Assembly (NCBI GenBank): GCA_002310215.1
Contig: DBYR01000041.1
Coordinates: forward strand, 1-64,000
Source: Bacteroidales bacterium UBA1181
GTDB lineage: Bacteria; Bacteroidota; Bacteroidia; Bacteroidales; Paludibacteraceae
DNA: 64,000 nucleotides
Direction of reading: 5' to 3'
In this document: piece by piece, positions 24,937 through 33,453 of the stretch
Numbering within the stretch: position 1 is the stretch's first letter
Layout of the letters: each line of letters starts with the position of its first letter
Notes under the pieces: model-generated
What the model was told of the DNA's origin: nothing
What the model saw: only the letters and a program-made list of their open reading frames with translations
Databases searched by the model: none
Program-made: the position numbers and the translations under genes

Positions 24937-26451
24937 ATGAAATCAGAAGAGGAAATTCTATCAGCATCAATAAATTTCACAGGAGAAGACATATTAGAGC
25001 AATGCAATAATGAAAACAATCCGAATTTGGATGCATGGACTAATTTATACAGCGCAATATGTACTCCTGATTTTTGTCCAGACGAGGACTACAGAGACGG
25101 GAAATATCACAACATGATATATCCCGTCAGTATGGCAGAAACACTAGAGATGGAGCGAAGGTTGGAACTCGCACAAAAGGCCAAAGTTGAACCAGACGAA
25201 AAATTCGACCAAATATATGACGAAATGCAAGAGGTTGTCAACTGGTCCAAAACAAAACACTTCTATTGTATATATAGCGTACTAATTTGTTTTGCTGCCG
25301 CAACCATATTTTATTCAATGCATCCGCCAAAATTGATATATAAATTATTTCAGAGCGAAGACATGACCTACGTCGAAAATTGGGAGGAGGAAAACATTGC
25401 TTTGGATGAGGAACAGACACGTGAACACAAAGATTTTGGAGACGATCTGTATAAGACTGCATACAACTACAAATACAATGTTCTTAACCATATAACTGAA
25501 AAGATAGATAACTTAAGAAAAGAAGTTGAGCAAAAGAGTAACCCGGAAAAAATTGAATTAATCAACTCAAAAATTCAATCTTACACAGAATTATACAAAG
25601 CGAAAAATGAAGAATCGGTATCTGAATTGAAGGCAAATCTGCTCAAAGATTTTGAAAACGAAGCAAAAAACAAAGCTTCTATTTTTCTAAAGATATTACT
25701 TGTTCTAACAACCATACTTCACCTAATATCATGTCATCAATATGGATACAACATCAATCGATTCTTACATTTTAGAGAGTCGATATCCAAATTAATAAAG
25801 ATTGGTGCAAGCGTCTCAGCAGCAGGAGCAGCAGCGGGCGCAGTAGTGACTACAACCTACTATTCAGACGGGCGGACAGAAAGAACAACCCATAACCCAG
25901 GATTAATCCTTGTATTAGCAGGTTTCCTCATTTTATTTTTCACTTCGGCATTTCTCATAATACCCGTAACAATTAATGGACTGTATTACAATTACATAAA
26001 GCCATTTATAGAAAAGAGAAAAGAATTACGAGTCCAAAACAAAATCAATGATAGCAGAGCTTTTGTTAACTCAGAAACAGCACCTGAACCCAGAGGAATC
26101 AAAAAAATTGCTTGCGGAATCAAACGCATTATATTTCACAACTTGTCGAAGATGTTTTCAACGGACGGACGTGAAGGGCGCATGAGTTTTTTGATTTACA
26201 ACATTTTAGCTCTTATCTTTTTTCTTGCAATAGGTGTAATTTGGGATCCTGAAATAGTGATACTGATTATATATCCAACATTTATTGTCACAAGTTTTAT
26301 TCGAAGGTTACATGATTTCGGATTACCTACATGGTCAATTTTAATTACACTACCAATACCAATCGTATATTTAGCTTTTCCGATAATTCCAGGTAAGAAA
26401 GGAGAGAACAAATATGGTCCAGAACCCAAAAATTACTTTGCCACAAAATAA
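24937..26451 (+). CDS. Membrane protein with C-terminal DUF805 domain
   Basis: 504 aa from ATG 24937. The N-terminal ~90 residues are acidic and soluble, followed by one membrane helix (FYCIYSVLICFAAATIFYS). A long predicted coiled coil comes next (about 165-230, EKIDNLRKEVEQKS...), then two more helices flanking an Ala/Gly-rich stretch. The DUF805 domain at the C-terminus has a MSFLIYNIL start, FIRRLHDFG and a GENKYGPEP ending. DUF805 proteins are inner-membrane proteins of unknown role. A G9 homopolymer lies ~130 bp upstream (near 24800). Confidence 0.8.
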   Translation: MKSEEEILSASINFTGEDILEQCNNENNPNLDAWTNLYSAICTPDFCPDEDYRDGKYHNMIYPVSMAETLEMERRLELAQKAKVEPDEKFDQIYDEMQEVVNWSKTKHFYCIYSVLICFAAATIFYSMHPPKLIYKLFQSEDMTYVENWEEENIALDEEQTREHKDFGDDLYKTAYNYKYNVLNHITEKIDNLRKEVEQKSNPEKIELINSKIQSYTELYKAKNEESVSELKANLLKDFENEAKNKASIFLKILLVLTTILHLISCHQYGYNINRFLHFRESISKLIKIGASVSAAGAAAGAVVTTTYYSDGRTERTTHNPGLILVLAGFLILFFTSAFLIIPVTINGLYYNYIKPFIEKRKELRVQNKINDSRAFVNSETAPEPRGIKKIACGIKRIIFHNLSKMFSTDGREGRMSFLIYNILALIFFLAIGVIWDPEIVILIIYPTFIVTSFIRRLHDFGLPTWSILITLPIPIVYLAFPIIPGKKGENKYGPEPKNYFATK

Positions 26452-26462
26452 TTACGCTTAGG

Positions 26463-26699
26463 TCATTCGGGTATCAACCTACAGATTTTATCTTCCCGTA
26501 TGATCTTGGGTGCGGACTTCCCCGCCAGCACCAGCACTTTCTTTCCGTTGCGGTAGATATGGAGCTGGCGTGAACGAACCACAGCCGTCAGTTCGGGGTC
26601 TGCCTGCATGGCCTGCCAAAGGGAGTGATATACACCCTCCTCCTCGAACAGTTTCATCTGCAGGTGCGAGCACATATTGGTGGTGTCGACGGTCAGCAT
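26463..26699 (-). CDS. Small hypothetical protein
   Basis: 78 aa, no family recognised. It lies 14 bp downstream of the GNAT gene on the same strand and shares its composition, so it is probably real and co-transcribed. Basic C-terminal half, no membrane helix. Confidence 0.5.
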   Translation of the reverse strand: MLTVDTTNMCSHLQMKLFEEEGVYHSLWQAMQADPELTAVVRSRQLHIYRNGKKVLVLAGKSAPKIIREDKICRLIPE

Positions 26700-26713
26700 A
26701 TCTCAGATAGTTT

Positions 26714-27115
26714 TCAGGTCCATAGGCTAGTGATGAACATCGGACTGGCATCGTCCGCCTTCTTGAAGCCGCACGCCCCGTAGAAGTCCAATTCCTCGTT
26801 GTAGGCGACAACAACAATGCGCAGGTAATCCTTGTAGTGTTCCTTCATCATCTCCACCAAGCGTCGTCCGATGCCCTGGTCTTGGTGTGTCGGGCGGACA
26901 AGCAGGTAGTGGACATAGGCCGTCATGACACCATCGTCCATCGCACAGATCAGCCCCACAAGTTGGTCACCATCCCATGCGGTATAGACCGTTTCGAAGT
27001 TGCGCATGGCAACCACCAGTTTCTCTGGATAATGGCCGGAAGACCATTCGACGGAAAGGAACAAAGACTCCAAGTCTTCCTTCCTAAATTCATGTATATC
27101 TTTATATTCCAACAT
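26714..27115 (-). CDS. GNAT family N-acetyltransferase
   Basis: 133 aa from ATG 27115 (MLEYKDIHEFRKEDL). LLVRPTHQDQGIGRRLV is the acetyl-CoA loop and NEELDFYGACGFKKA is motif B. It is separated by only 4 bp from the carbonic anhydrase gene upstream and is probably in its operon. Substrate unknown. Confidence 0.87.
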   Translation of the reverse strand: MLEYKDIHEFRKEDLESLFLSVEWSSGHYPEKLVVAMRNFETVYTAWDGDQLVGLICAMDDGVMTAYVHYLLVRPTHQDQGIGRRLVEMMKEHYKDYLRIVVVAYNEELDFYGACGFKKADDASPMFITSLWT

Positions 27116-27119
27116 ATTA

Positions 27120-27665
27120 TCAACTCCTAATTTCCTCCAAAGCCCCCGTCTCCGAATCGATGATGAAGCCCCTGACCACAATATCCTTCGGCACGAGCGG
27201 GTGAGTCTTGATGGTCTCCACCGTCCTGCGCACAGAGGTAGGCGTATCCTTGAAGCCCTCCAGCCAAGTGTTGAGGTCGATGCCGCACTTGCGGATGGTG
27301 TCGAGCGTCTGGTCCGTCACGCCACGGGCAATCATCTCATGGTGGAAATGGTCGTAGCTCATGTGGCAAGCTCCGCAATGGGAGTGCGCCACCACCATGA
27401 TCTCCTCCACGCCCAGCTCATAGATAGAAACAATCAGGCTACGCATGGCCGAGTCGAAAGGCGAGATGACCAAGCCACCCGCATTCTTGATGATCTTAGC
27501 GTCACCGTTCTTCAAACCGAGCGCCGCGGGAAGAAGCTCGGTCAGACGGGTGTCCATGCACGACAGCACGGCCAGTTTCTTGTCAGGGTATTTGTCCGTC
27601 ACATACTTCTCATACCCCTTCTCAGCCACGAAAGTCTTGTTGTAATCAATGATTTGGTCTATCAT
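27120..27665 (-). CDS. Beta-class carbonic anhydrase
   Basis: 181 aa. The zinc ligands are C36, H94 and C97, and the D38-R40 dyad is present (SCMDTR, HSHCGAC). It interconverts CO2 and bicarbonate in the cytoplasm. The next gene on the strand, 4 bp away, is a GNAT, and a CDF transporter gene lies 21 bp upstream. Confidence 0.92.
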   Translation of the reverse strand: MIDQIIDYNKTFVAEKGYEKYVTDKYPDKKLAVLSCMDTRLTELLPAALGLKNGDAKIIKNAGGLVISPFDSAMRSLIVSIYELGVEEIMVVAHSHCGACHMSYDHFHHEMIARGVTDQTLDTIRKCGIDLNTWLEGFKDTPTSVRRTVETIKTHPLVPKDIVVRGFIIDSETGALEEIRS

Positions 27666-27686
27666 AACAGCCTCCGATTTTTATGA

Positions 27687-28808
27687 TTAACGGTTAATAT
27701 TCGGTTCCTCGCTGTAATTATGTTCCACCACGACAGCCACCCGCGTGCCAGGCACCAGCGGTTCGATCTCAGCAGTGAGCTGAGAGCTCAGCGCATCGTC
27801 ATCGTGAATGGTATAATCAGGAATGACATCGACGGAGAGGAAGTTATCGCACTCCGAGTAATAGAGCCCGTGCACCTGAATGATCTCCTTATGGGAGGCG
27901 AGGATATGCAACACCTTAGACTGCAGCTCAGACTGCTTGTTTTCGCCCGTAGCGATGGCATAGATACCGACGGTCATGATGATGCCGTGCCGCTCGTGCA
28001 TCAGCATGGAGATCTTGCGTGTCAGGCCATGGATATCGTGGGCGGACATCGTATCATAAACGTTGACGTGCATCGAACCGATCTTCACGTCCGGTCCGTA
28101 GTTGTGCAGGATAAGGTCGAACACCCCGTGCACGCCCTCGATCGAAGAGACCTCCTCCTTGATCTGATCGGTAAGCTCCGCCGGGATGCTCTTGCCCAGA
28201 AGTTCATTGACGGGCGAGGCAAGCATCTCCACACCCGCCTTGATGATGACTGCGGAGATCAGGGCACCTAAGATACCGTCGAGCGACACGTTCCACAGCA
28301 ACATGACACCCGCCGAGACGAGCGTCGCCAGCGTGATGACCGCATCGAACAGCGCATCCGAGCCAGAAGCGATCAGCGCGTCACTCTTCAGTTGCTCGCC
28401 CTTGCGCTTCACATACTGTCCCAGCACCAGTTTCACCACGATGGCCACCACGATGATCACCAGCGTACCCTTCGTATAGCTAGGTTCCGTAGGGTCGAAG
28501 ATCTTCTTGACCGACTCGATGAGCGAGGTGATACCCGCCGAGAGCACGATGACCGCGATGATGATGGCGCTGAAATATTCTATGCGCCCAAAGCCGAAGG
28601 GATGTTGGCGGTCGGCCGGACGCTGCGAGAGCTTGGTGCCGACGATAGTGATGACGCTCGACAGCGCATCGCTCAGGTTATTGACTGCGTCCATCACGAT
28701 AGCCACGCTACTGGAGAGAATACCCACGACAGCCTTGAAAGCCGCTAATAACACGTTGGTGACAATACCCACCCAACTGGTACGAATGATTTGAGAACTA
28801 CGATCCAT
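27687..28808 (-). CDS. Cation diffusion facilitator (CDF) family transporter
   Basis: 373 aa from ATG 28808. It has six predicted membrane helices, with the helix II motif AIVMDAVNNLSDALSS and the helix V motif SGSDALFDAVIT carrying the metal-binding Asp residues. The C-terminal cytoplasmic domain (about 210-370) is longer than usual, with two ferredoxin-like segments. It exports divalent metals such as Zn or Mn. The specificity cannot be read from sequence. Confidence 0.93.
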   Translation of the reverse strand: MDRSSQIIRTSWVGIVTNVLLAAFKAVVGILSSSVAIVMDAVNNLSDALSSVITIVGTKLSQRPADRQHPFGFGRIEYFSAIIIAVIVLSAGITSLIESVKKIFDPTEPSYTKGTLVIIVVAIVVKLVLGQYVKRKGEQLKSDALIASGSDALFDAVITLATLVSAGVMLLWNVSLDGILGALISAVIIKAGVEMLASPVNELLGKSIPAELTDQIKEEVSSIEGVHGVFDLILHNYGPDVKIGSMHVNVYDTMSAHDIHGLTRKISMLMHERHGIIMTVGIYAIATGENKQSELQSKVLHILASHKEIIQVHGLYYSECDNFLSVDVIPDYTIHDDDALSSQLTAEIEPLVPGTRVAVVVEHNYSEEPNINR

Positions 28809-28821
28809 ATCCACTTATAAA

Positions 28822-29640
28822 CTATACAATCTCTTCCACATCAACCTCCGTGAACCTCGCGAACTTGCGGCCGTCACGGACAATAGAATCAAAGAACATG
28901 TTTTCGGGACGCACCCAATACTTGCCATCACCAGACATGGACTGATAGACGACCATGCGCTCCTCGGTCTCGGAATCGAAAGCCGAGAGTATGTAGCGAT
29001 AATATCCACCGTTGAAATGCTGGAAGTAGCGCATATGGTCTTGCGGCGCAGGATACTGCAACAACAGCTTCTCCGCCAAAGGCACGTACCAGGTGGAGAC
29101 CTCCTCCGCCGTCGGGGTATGAGCGCCCGGGAAGTGGAAGGCTTGGTTGTAGTGCTCCTGGAAGAGCGGTTCGAAGTGCGCCACCTTATCCTGCTCGCCG
29201 AAAATTCCCCAGACACGCTCCTTGTAGTAAGGGTTGCAATGGTTGAACTGCACTGCTTCCCACTCGGCGAATGCGGCGATCAGCTCCTCGTCGATGATGA
29301 ACTTCTGGTTGCCGTCCTTTCGGGGCGACTTATACTCATGTTCGCCAAGACGCAGTTTCAGGAACTCCGTCATTTGGAAGTGCGGGTTACCCAACAGAGC
29401 CGGTATGCCCACGACGGGTGCCAGCATCTGCGCATAGAAAGCGCCGCAACTATTGCCCACCAAGAGGTCAGGCCTCTCCCGGTCAATGATCTCCCTGATC
29501 TGCATCATCGCCGCATGGGGGTACCTAGGGAGGTCAGGCGAGATCACCTGCGCCTTTTCCGCAAACGCCTCCTGCAGAGCCAAGGCAGGAACGCACTGGC
29601 CACTCGCGAAGAATCCGTGAAGAAATAGAATCTTTTTCAT
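28822..29640 (-). CDS. YqiA-like alpha/beta hydrolase with a C-terminal extension
   Basis: 272 aa. FLHGFFASGQ gives the oxyanion region, LLVGNSCGAFYAQML the nucleophile elbow (G-N-S-C-G) and PGAHTP the likely catalytic His. The first ~195 residues match YqiA/UPF0227 esterases. The last ~75 form an extra domain that I cannot name (MRYFQHFNGGYYRYILSAF). The ATG overlaps the nitroreductase stop (ATGA). Confidence 0.82.
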   Translation of the reverse strand: MKKILFLHGFFASGQCVPALALQEAFAEKAQVISPDLPRYPHAAMMQIREIIDRERPDLLVGNSCGAFYAQMLAPVVGIPALLGNPHFQMTEFLKLRLGEHEYKSPRKDGNQKFIIDEELIAAFAEWEAVQFNHCNPYYKERVWGIFGEQDKVAHFEPLFQEHYNQAFHFPGAHTPTAEEVSTWYVPLAEKLLLQYPAPQDHMRYFQHFNGGYYRYILSAFDSETEERMVVYQSMSGDGKYWVRPENMFFDSIVRDGRKFARFTEVDVEEIV

Positions 29641-30335
29641 ATCCACTCAAAATTATCCTTACCGGCACCCAGTTCGAAGTGATACTTGGCGATGCCCAAG
29701 TCCATCCGTGTGTAGCCGATTAGGGAGAAGCCCCTCTTGGCGCGTACCAGATGGCGCCCCTCCTGTTGTCCTACATACTCGAACGAGAACTTCTGTTGGT
29801 TGACCGCCGTAGGAGCGAGCAGCGCCGCCTCGACACCCGCCCTGAACCAGGAAGGGGTAGTCTCGCTGACATTGCTCACCTGATCCACCCGTTTGATTTT
29901 ATGGGCGACGCCCTGCGTCTCACCATAGCCGATGGAGATGTAACAAGCGATCCTTTCACCCTCATCGAGCACATACGTACCAGGCACTTTAGAGTAGCTG
30001 AGGCCCACCCAACAGGTGTTCAGACCCAGCATCTGGGCCAAGAGCACCAAGCGCTCACCGTAGTAGCCCACCCGTTCGTCGAGGTCATCCGACTTAGGGC
30101 CCGCCATCACGAGGTAGTTACCCACATGGCGGAACTTACCGTACTTGGCGATGGTACCTTGAAAAGCCTTCGGTTCGTTCAGGATCAGCTGAATGTGCAG
30201 TTGGTTCTCGCGGTTGATGGCAGCGATCTCCTCTTCCAACGACTTGACCACCTCCTCCGACAAAGGCAGTTCCTTGTAAGCCCTTACGCTGTGACGGGCC
30301 TTGATAGCTTCATATACATCTTTCGTCATATCCAT
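29637..30335 (-). CDS. Nitroreductase family protein
   Basis: 232 aa. AIKARHSVRAYKELPL at the N-terminus binds FMN phosphate in this family, and LAQMLGLNTCWVGLSYSK and AALLAPTAVNQQKF are further conserved blocks. An FMN-dependent oxidoreductase of unknown substrate. Translationally coupled to the downstream esterase. Confidence 0.9.
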   Translation of the reverse strand: MDMTKDVYEAIKARHSVRAYKELPLSEEVVKSLEEEIAAINRENQLHIQLILNEPKAFQGTIAKYGKFRHVGNYLVMAGPKSDDLDERVGYYGERLVLLAQMLGLNTCWVGLSYSKVPGTYVLDEGERIACYISIGYGETQGVAHKIKRVDQVSNVSETTPSWFRAGVEAALLAPTAVNQQKFSFEYVGQQEGRHLVRAKRGFSLIGYTRMDLGIAKYHFELGAGKDNFEWI

Positions 30336-30521
30336 AACATGGTGTCTCGATAATTCAATGCAATATACGGATTATTTTCAAAAGACAATCTAATGAACAT
30401 TAATATTCTGAGATCAAGTATTCCTTCATCGCACATCCACCTAAAAATCAGTTCAATAACATATTTACCAAAATTTTTTAGCCAAAAAAGTCCGAAAATA
30501 CCGAAATGTTTTCCCTAGCGC

Positions 30522-30552
30522 ATAAAAAAAGAGGAGATGTTGGTCTCCTCTT
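30522..30552 (-). terminator. Intrinsic terminator of the rtcB-RNA-RING operon
   Basis: Read on the minus strand, AAGAGGAGA and TCTCCTCTT form a perfect 9-bp stem around a 6-nt loop, followed by at least seven T. It lies just after the stop at 30559. Confidence 0.9.
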
Positions 30553-30558
30553 AATCCA

Positions 30559-32826
30559 TCACACTGTCAGCAGTTTCGTCACCTCCGCCGGGTTGAGCGC
30601 CCACTCGTAGGTGTAGGTTTCGTCGGCCTCGTCGGCACGTTCCACCCGTTCGAGGTGTTGCGCCTCCGCCTTGATGTCGAGGAGCTGGCCCACCGTGATT
30701 TTGTTCTCCAGCCTATGGAGCAACGCCTCGATGGAGGCACTGTCCGCTCCCCGCAACGTCTGCGCCGTGAAAGGCATCTCAAGCCAGATGATCTCACGCT
30801 TCGCCACATCCAGCACACCGAAAACCAATCCCTTGGTGAGGTTCCCCTCGCTGATGCGCACCATGTGCTGCACGCACGACGGGTCGTAGGCCACACCTGT
30901 ATCCTCCGACACCTTCATCTTGTAGGCGGAATCCATCCAACCCACTATGAGGTTAGGCGAGAGCGTACCCGAGGAGTAGGCGTTGCAAGTGAAGGTCACG
31001 TACGTGGCGCCGGCAGCCTCCAACTCAGGGAGGGAGAGCTCGATGTACTCGGCCGTACCCATCTCGCCTTTTGGCACCCAACGGATGTCGCCCGAGTGTT
31101 TCGCCCCCACGCAGGTCAGGCTGTAGTAGGCGCACTCCGCAATTTGGTTGTTCGGCAAGGCGACACGGCAGCTCAAGTCCATGTCGATCGGGCGGCAACC
31201 GAGACCTTTTCCCCAGTGGAGGAAGAGTCGCACCGCATCGCCCGACACCGGGAAGCGCGTACCCATCAATGCGCAGGAGGCGTCCTGGATGGTGGCGGAA
31301 CGGTCGCCCACGCTCACAGGGATATTATAGAGCGAAGGATCGATATAGATGCGCTTCGCCTCACACGGTTGCGCCGCGAAACGTTTGGTCATGGAACGTC
31401 GGTAGAGCGCTTTGATCGCCTCCATCATTCCTTGGAGGGTCTCCTCGTCGTAGAGCACCAGCAGTTTATTCGGTTCAATCGTTTTGACGCCCCCCGTGAT
31501 AGGGCGAGCCAGACGTTCCGCCTTCGGGTCGAAGTAGGTCTCCGCCGCATTGCAAAGCGAGAGCAGCAAGCGGGCAGGCATACGATCCTCAACCTCCGAG
31601 AAGGCCGCCAGCGTCTTGTCTGTACCGAAGCGCAACATAGAAGCGAAGAGGCAACGGGCAAAGAGTCCTGGACGTTCCTTCAGCAGCGCCAGCGTAGTCT
31701 CCGCATCGTTGGCGGAACGAGCCTTGTCGACACGCCCCTGCCATGTGGAATAGTCTTGCTTGTAGAAGAGATCGAGTATCTCTGCCAAGCGGTCGAAGCC
31801 CTTCTTGCGGGAGTATTCGCCCAAACGGAGCGCACGGATCATGCGTACCCACATGCCACGCTTCGGGTTCATGTTCTCGGCCGACTGAACAGCCGTCATC
31901 GGGATATCGTTCAGCCACTTCGCCACACGCAGGCAAGCCTTGCGATCATACTTCAGCATCAGCTTGCGCTTCATGTCAATGGCCGCGTCCTGGCTTCTGT
32001 CGAGCGGTCCCCACATGTGGAAGTACAACTTGCTGGCGTGGGCCACAAGCGTCTTCGGCTCGATGATCTGCGCGAAGCCCGTCTTCTCGAACCAGAGGTA
32101 GCGGAGGATGTCGGTCGGAGTCTTCAGGAAGCGCATCGCCTCGTCAGCCCTACCCTGCTCCACCAGCATCCTGATGACGAGCATGGCGGTCTCCTTCATC
32201 GTCACCTCGACATCATCAGGCAGCGGGAAGAGCCTCAACAACTGGCTCAACGAATCCTGCTGCGTACCATCCAGCGGTGTGGCGGACGTCAGGAGCGAGC
32301 GGAACACATACACCATATCCTCCATCGTGAAGAGGCGCAGTTCCTTCAGTTTGCTACCCTGCCCCTTGTAGACAAAGTCGGACGTTTCGAAAGGCTTGCC
32401 GCAGAAAGGACATCCGTTATAGCGTTCCAGGGGGAAAGTACCCTCCGGGATCAGGTGACCGCAAGGCAATGTAGTGCCTTTGAAACCAGCCTTCTTGCCA
32501 AAGATATTAGCGACCCACGTGATGAGATGATCGGCCAAGGATTCACCCGTAGGCACATCCCAGCCCTTGACGAGCGGTGTCCAGTTGAGGTCCACACCCA
32601 TCACCTCATTGATGCACGAAGTGATCTCCGCGAGGCGATCCACAGGGACGTTGTTCAGTGCGTGGAGCAACTCCTCGCTGACGCAGTAACCATTCTCCTG
32701 CAAGCGGCGGACGAGCGCCAAGACGGGAGCGGTCGCCTCCGACTGCAGATTGATATCCGCTCGGTTCACATCCAGGAACACCGCCTTGTAGCGCAAGGCT
32801 ACTTTTGTTAAAACATTGTTATCCAT
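30559..32826 (-). CDS. RING-like/helical repeat/TerD-like protein next to rtcB (MXAN_6230/SCO0854-like)
   Basis: 755 aa. A zinc-binding segment with CGH and CPFC lies at about residues 121-146 (LPCGHLIPEG...GCPFCGKPFE). About 190-470 is an alpha-helical repeat region. The segment 510-650 follows the TerD fold pattern: RLFLHWGKGLGCRPIDMDLSCRVAL, then AEYIELSLPELEAAGATYVTFTCNAYS. The layout matches what I recall as the MXAN_6230/SCO0854 RING-domain family, which occurs in conflict islands. It follows three structured RNAs and rtcB in one transcription unit. A scaffold role that binds the RNAs is a possibility, not shown. Confidence 0.7.
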   Translation of the reverse strand: MDNNVLTKVALRYKAVFLDVNRADINLQSEATAPVLALVRRLQENGYCVSEELLHALNNVPVDRLAEITSCINEVMGVDLNWTPLVKGWDVPTGESLADHLITWVANIFGKKAGFKGTTLPCGHLIPEGTFPLERYNGCPFCGKPFETSDFVYKGQGSKLKELRLFTMEDMVYVFRSLLTSATPLDGTQQDSLSQLLRLFPLPDDVEVTMKETAMLVIRMLVEQGRADEAMRFLKTPTDILRYLWFEKTGFAQIIEPKTLVAHASKLYFHMWGPLDRSQDAAIDMKRKLMLKYDRKACLRVAKWLNDIPMTAVQSAENMNPKRGMWVRMIRALRLGEYSRKKGFDRLAEILDLFYKQDYSTWQGRVDKARSANDAETTLALLKERPGLFARCLFASMLRFGTDKTLAAFSEVEDRMPARLLLSLCNAAETYFDPKAERLARPITGGVKTIEPNKLLVLYDEETLQGMMEAIKALYRRSMTKRFAAQPCEAKRIYIDPSLYNIPVSVGDRSATIQDASCALMGTRFPVSGDAVRLFLHWGKGLGCRPIDMDLSCRVALPNNQIAECAYYSLTCVGAKHSGDIRWVPKGEMGTAEYIELSLPELEAAGATYVTFTCNAYSSGTLSPNLIVGWMDSAYKMKVSEDTGVAYDPSCVQHMVRISEGNLTKGLVFGVLDVAKREIIWLEMPFTAQTLRGADSASIEALLHRLENKITVGQLLDIKAEAQHLERVERADEADETYTYEWALNPAEVTKLLTV

Positions 32827-32851
32827 AACATTAAAAATTTAAAAGGTAATG

Positions 32852-32894
32852 GGTCAGCAGAGAAACTACAATTCTGATTTGAAGTATGCTGACC
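32852..32894 (-). other. Stem-loop between the RNA array and the RING protein gene
   Basis: GGTCAGCA and TGCTGACC form a perfect 8-bp stem with a 27-nt loop, 25 bp before the RING-protein start. It could be a processing site or a regulatory leader. Confidence 0.5.
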
Positions 32895-32916
32895 TTGACC
32901 TTGTTATAAAAAGCGC

Positions 32917-33103
32917 ACCGCGAGCAGGAATCGAACCTGCGACACATAGTAGGAATAGAAGTATATGATGATTGATCCTTTGGAAGGGAATGACATCACG
33001 GGGTGAAGAAGGGCTTCACACAACCGTTATACGATGATTGATCCTTCGGGAGGAAATGACATCACAAATAAAACTATTGCTCTACCAACTGAGCTATCGC
33101 GGT
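32917..33103 (-). ncRNA. tRNA-like RNA with its anticodon loop replaced by ~124 nt
   Basis: The minus-strand RNA has a 7-bp acceptor stem (ACCGCGA/TCGCGGT), a D-arm (GCTC-AGTTGGTA-GAGC) and a T-arm (GCAGG-TTCGATT-CCTGC), all perfect. The anticodon stem is ATAG/CTAT, but the loop is a 124-nt insert. The insert contains two copies of a 33-nt hairpin unit (33033-33065 and 32967-32999, 30 of 33 identical), separated by a GTGAA/TTCAC hairpin. No CCA is encoded and a short T run follows. The body resembles bacterial Y RNAs (YrlA), which mimic tRNAs, though no Ro gene is in the window. It could also be an RtcB substrate. It is not an ordinary tRNA and is too small for a group I intron. Confidence 0.75.
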
Positions 33104-33188
33104 ATAAAGGAGAGGTAATCGAACACTGATGGAGCCTCTTTAGCAAAGTGTTACAGAAGCAAGTTGCTCTTGACCTTTTCCTTATTGA

Positions 33189-33277
33189 GCGGCGGGTTGG
33201 ATTCGAACCAACAGTAACCATTAGGAGTAAGCATACGTTTAGGCCTTGAAAGAGGCAATTACAAAGCTTACCGCCGC
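33189..33277 (-). ncRNA. tRNA-like RNA with fused D/anticodon arm
   Basis: 89 nt. The acceptor stem GCGGCGG/CCGCCGC and T-arm GTTGG-TTCGAAT-CCAAC are perfect. Between them, instead of D and anticodon arms, is one composite arm (GTAAGC/GCTTAC with an inner GCC/GGC hairpin). There is no recognisable anticodon. It lies between the other two RNAs in the rtcB unit. The 85-nt spacer before the next RNA (33104-33188) also holds a T-loop-like TTCGATTA but no good cloverleaf. Confidence 0.65.
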
Positions 33278-33286
33278 ATAAAAAAA

Positions 33287-33362
33287 GACGGAAATCACGG
33301 TTCTGCCCTGTTTGAGCCCCGAAGGTCTCATACTAATAGAAGTAAGAACCATTTAGTCCGTC
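33287..33362 (-). ncRNA. Branched structured RNA directly after rtcB
   Basis: 76 nt. Closing stem GACGGA/TCCGTC, second stem GGTTCT/AGAACC, and two inner hairpins: TACT-TCTATT-AGTA and a GAG.CC-TTCG-GG.CTC hairpin with a UUCG-type tetraloop. Seven T follow, so part of it may serve as terminator of rtcB. Only 9 nt separate it from the next tRNA-like RNA. Confidence 0.55.
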
Positions 33363-33453
33363 TTATGAACGTAAAAATACATACATTTTGTTTAATCACG
33401 AAATAATGACGGAAAAATCGTGAATGTATTTTAAAACATCAATCGATGACACA

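Noticed and set aside
30655..32811. 718-codon open frame on the plus strand
   Set aside because: It lies wholly antisense to the RING/TerD-like gene, has a His/Arg/Gln-rich composition with no family resemblance, and follows from the codon bias of the real gene.
32967..33065. CRISPR-like pair of repeats
   Set aside because: There are only two copies, they lie inside a tRNA-like RNA, and each forms a hairpin. No cas genes.
32917..33103. Group I intron in a tRNA
   Set aside because: The insert is about 124 nt, with no P3/P7-type core and no room for one. It instead holds three simple hairpins.
33189..33277. Ordinary tRNA gene
   Set aside because: Acceptor and T arms are perfect, but there is no separate D arm or anticodon arm and no readable anticodon.
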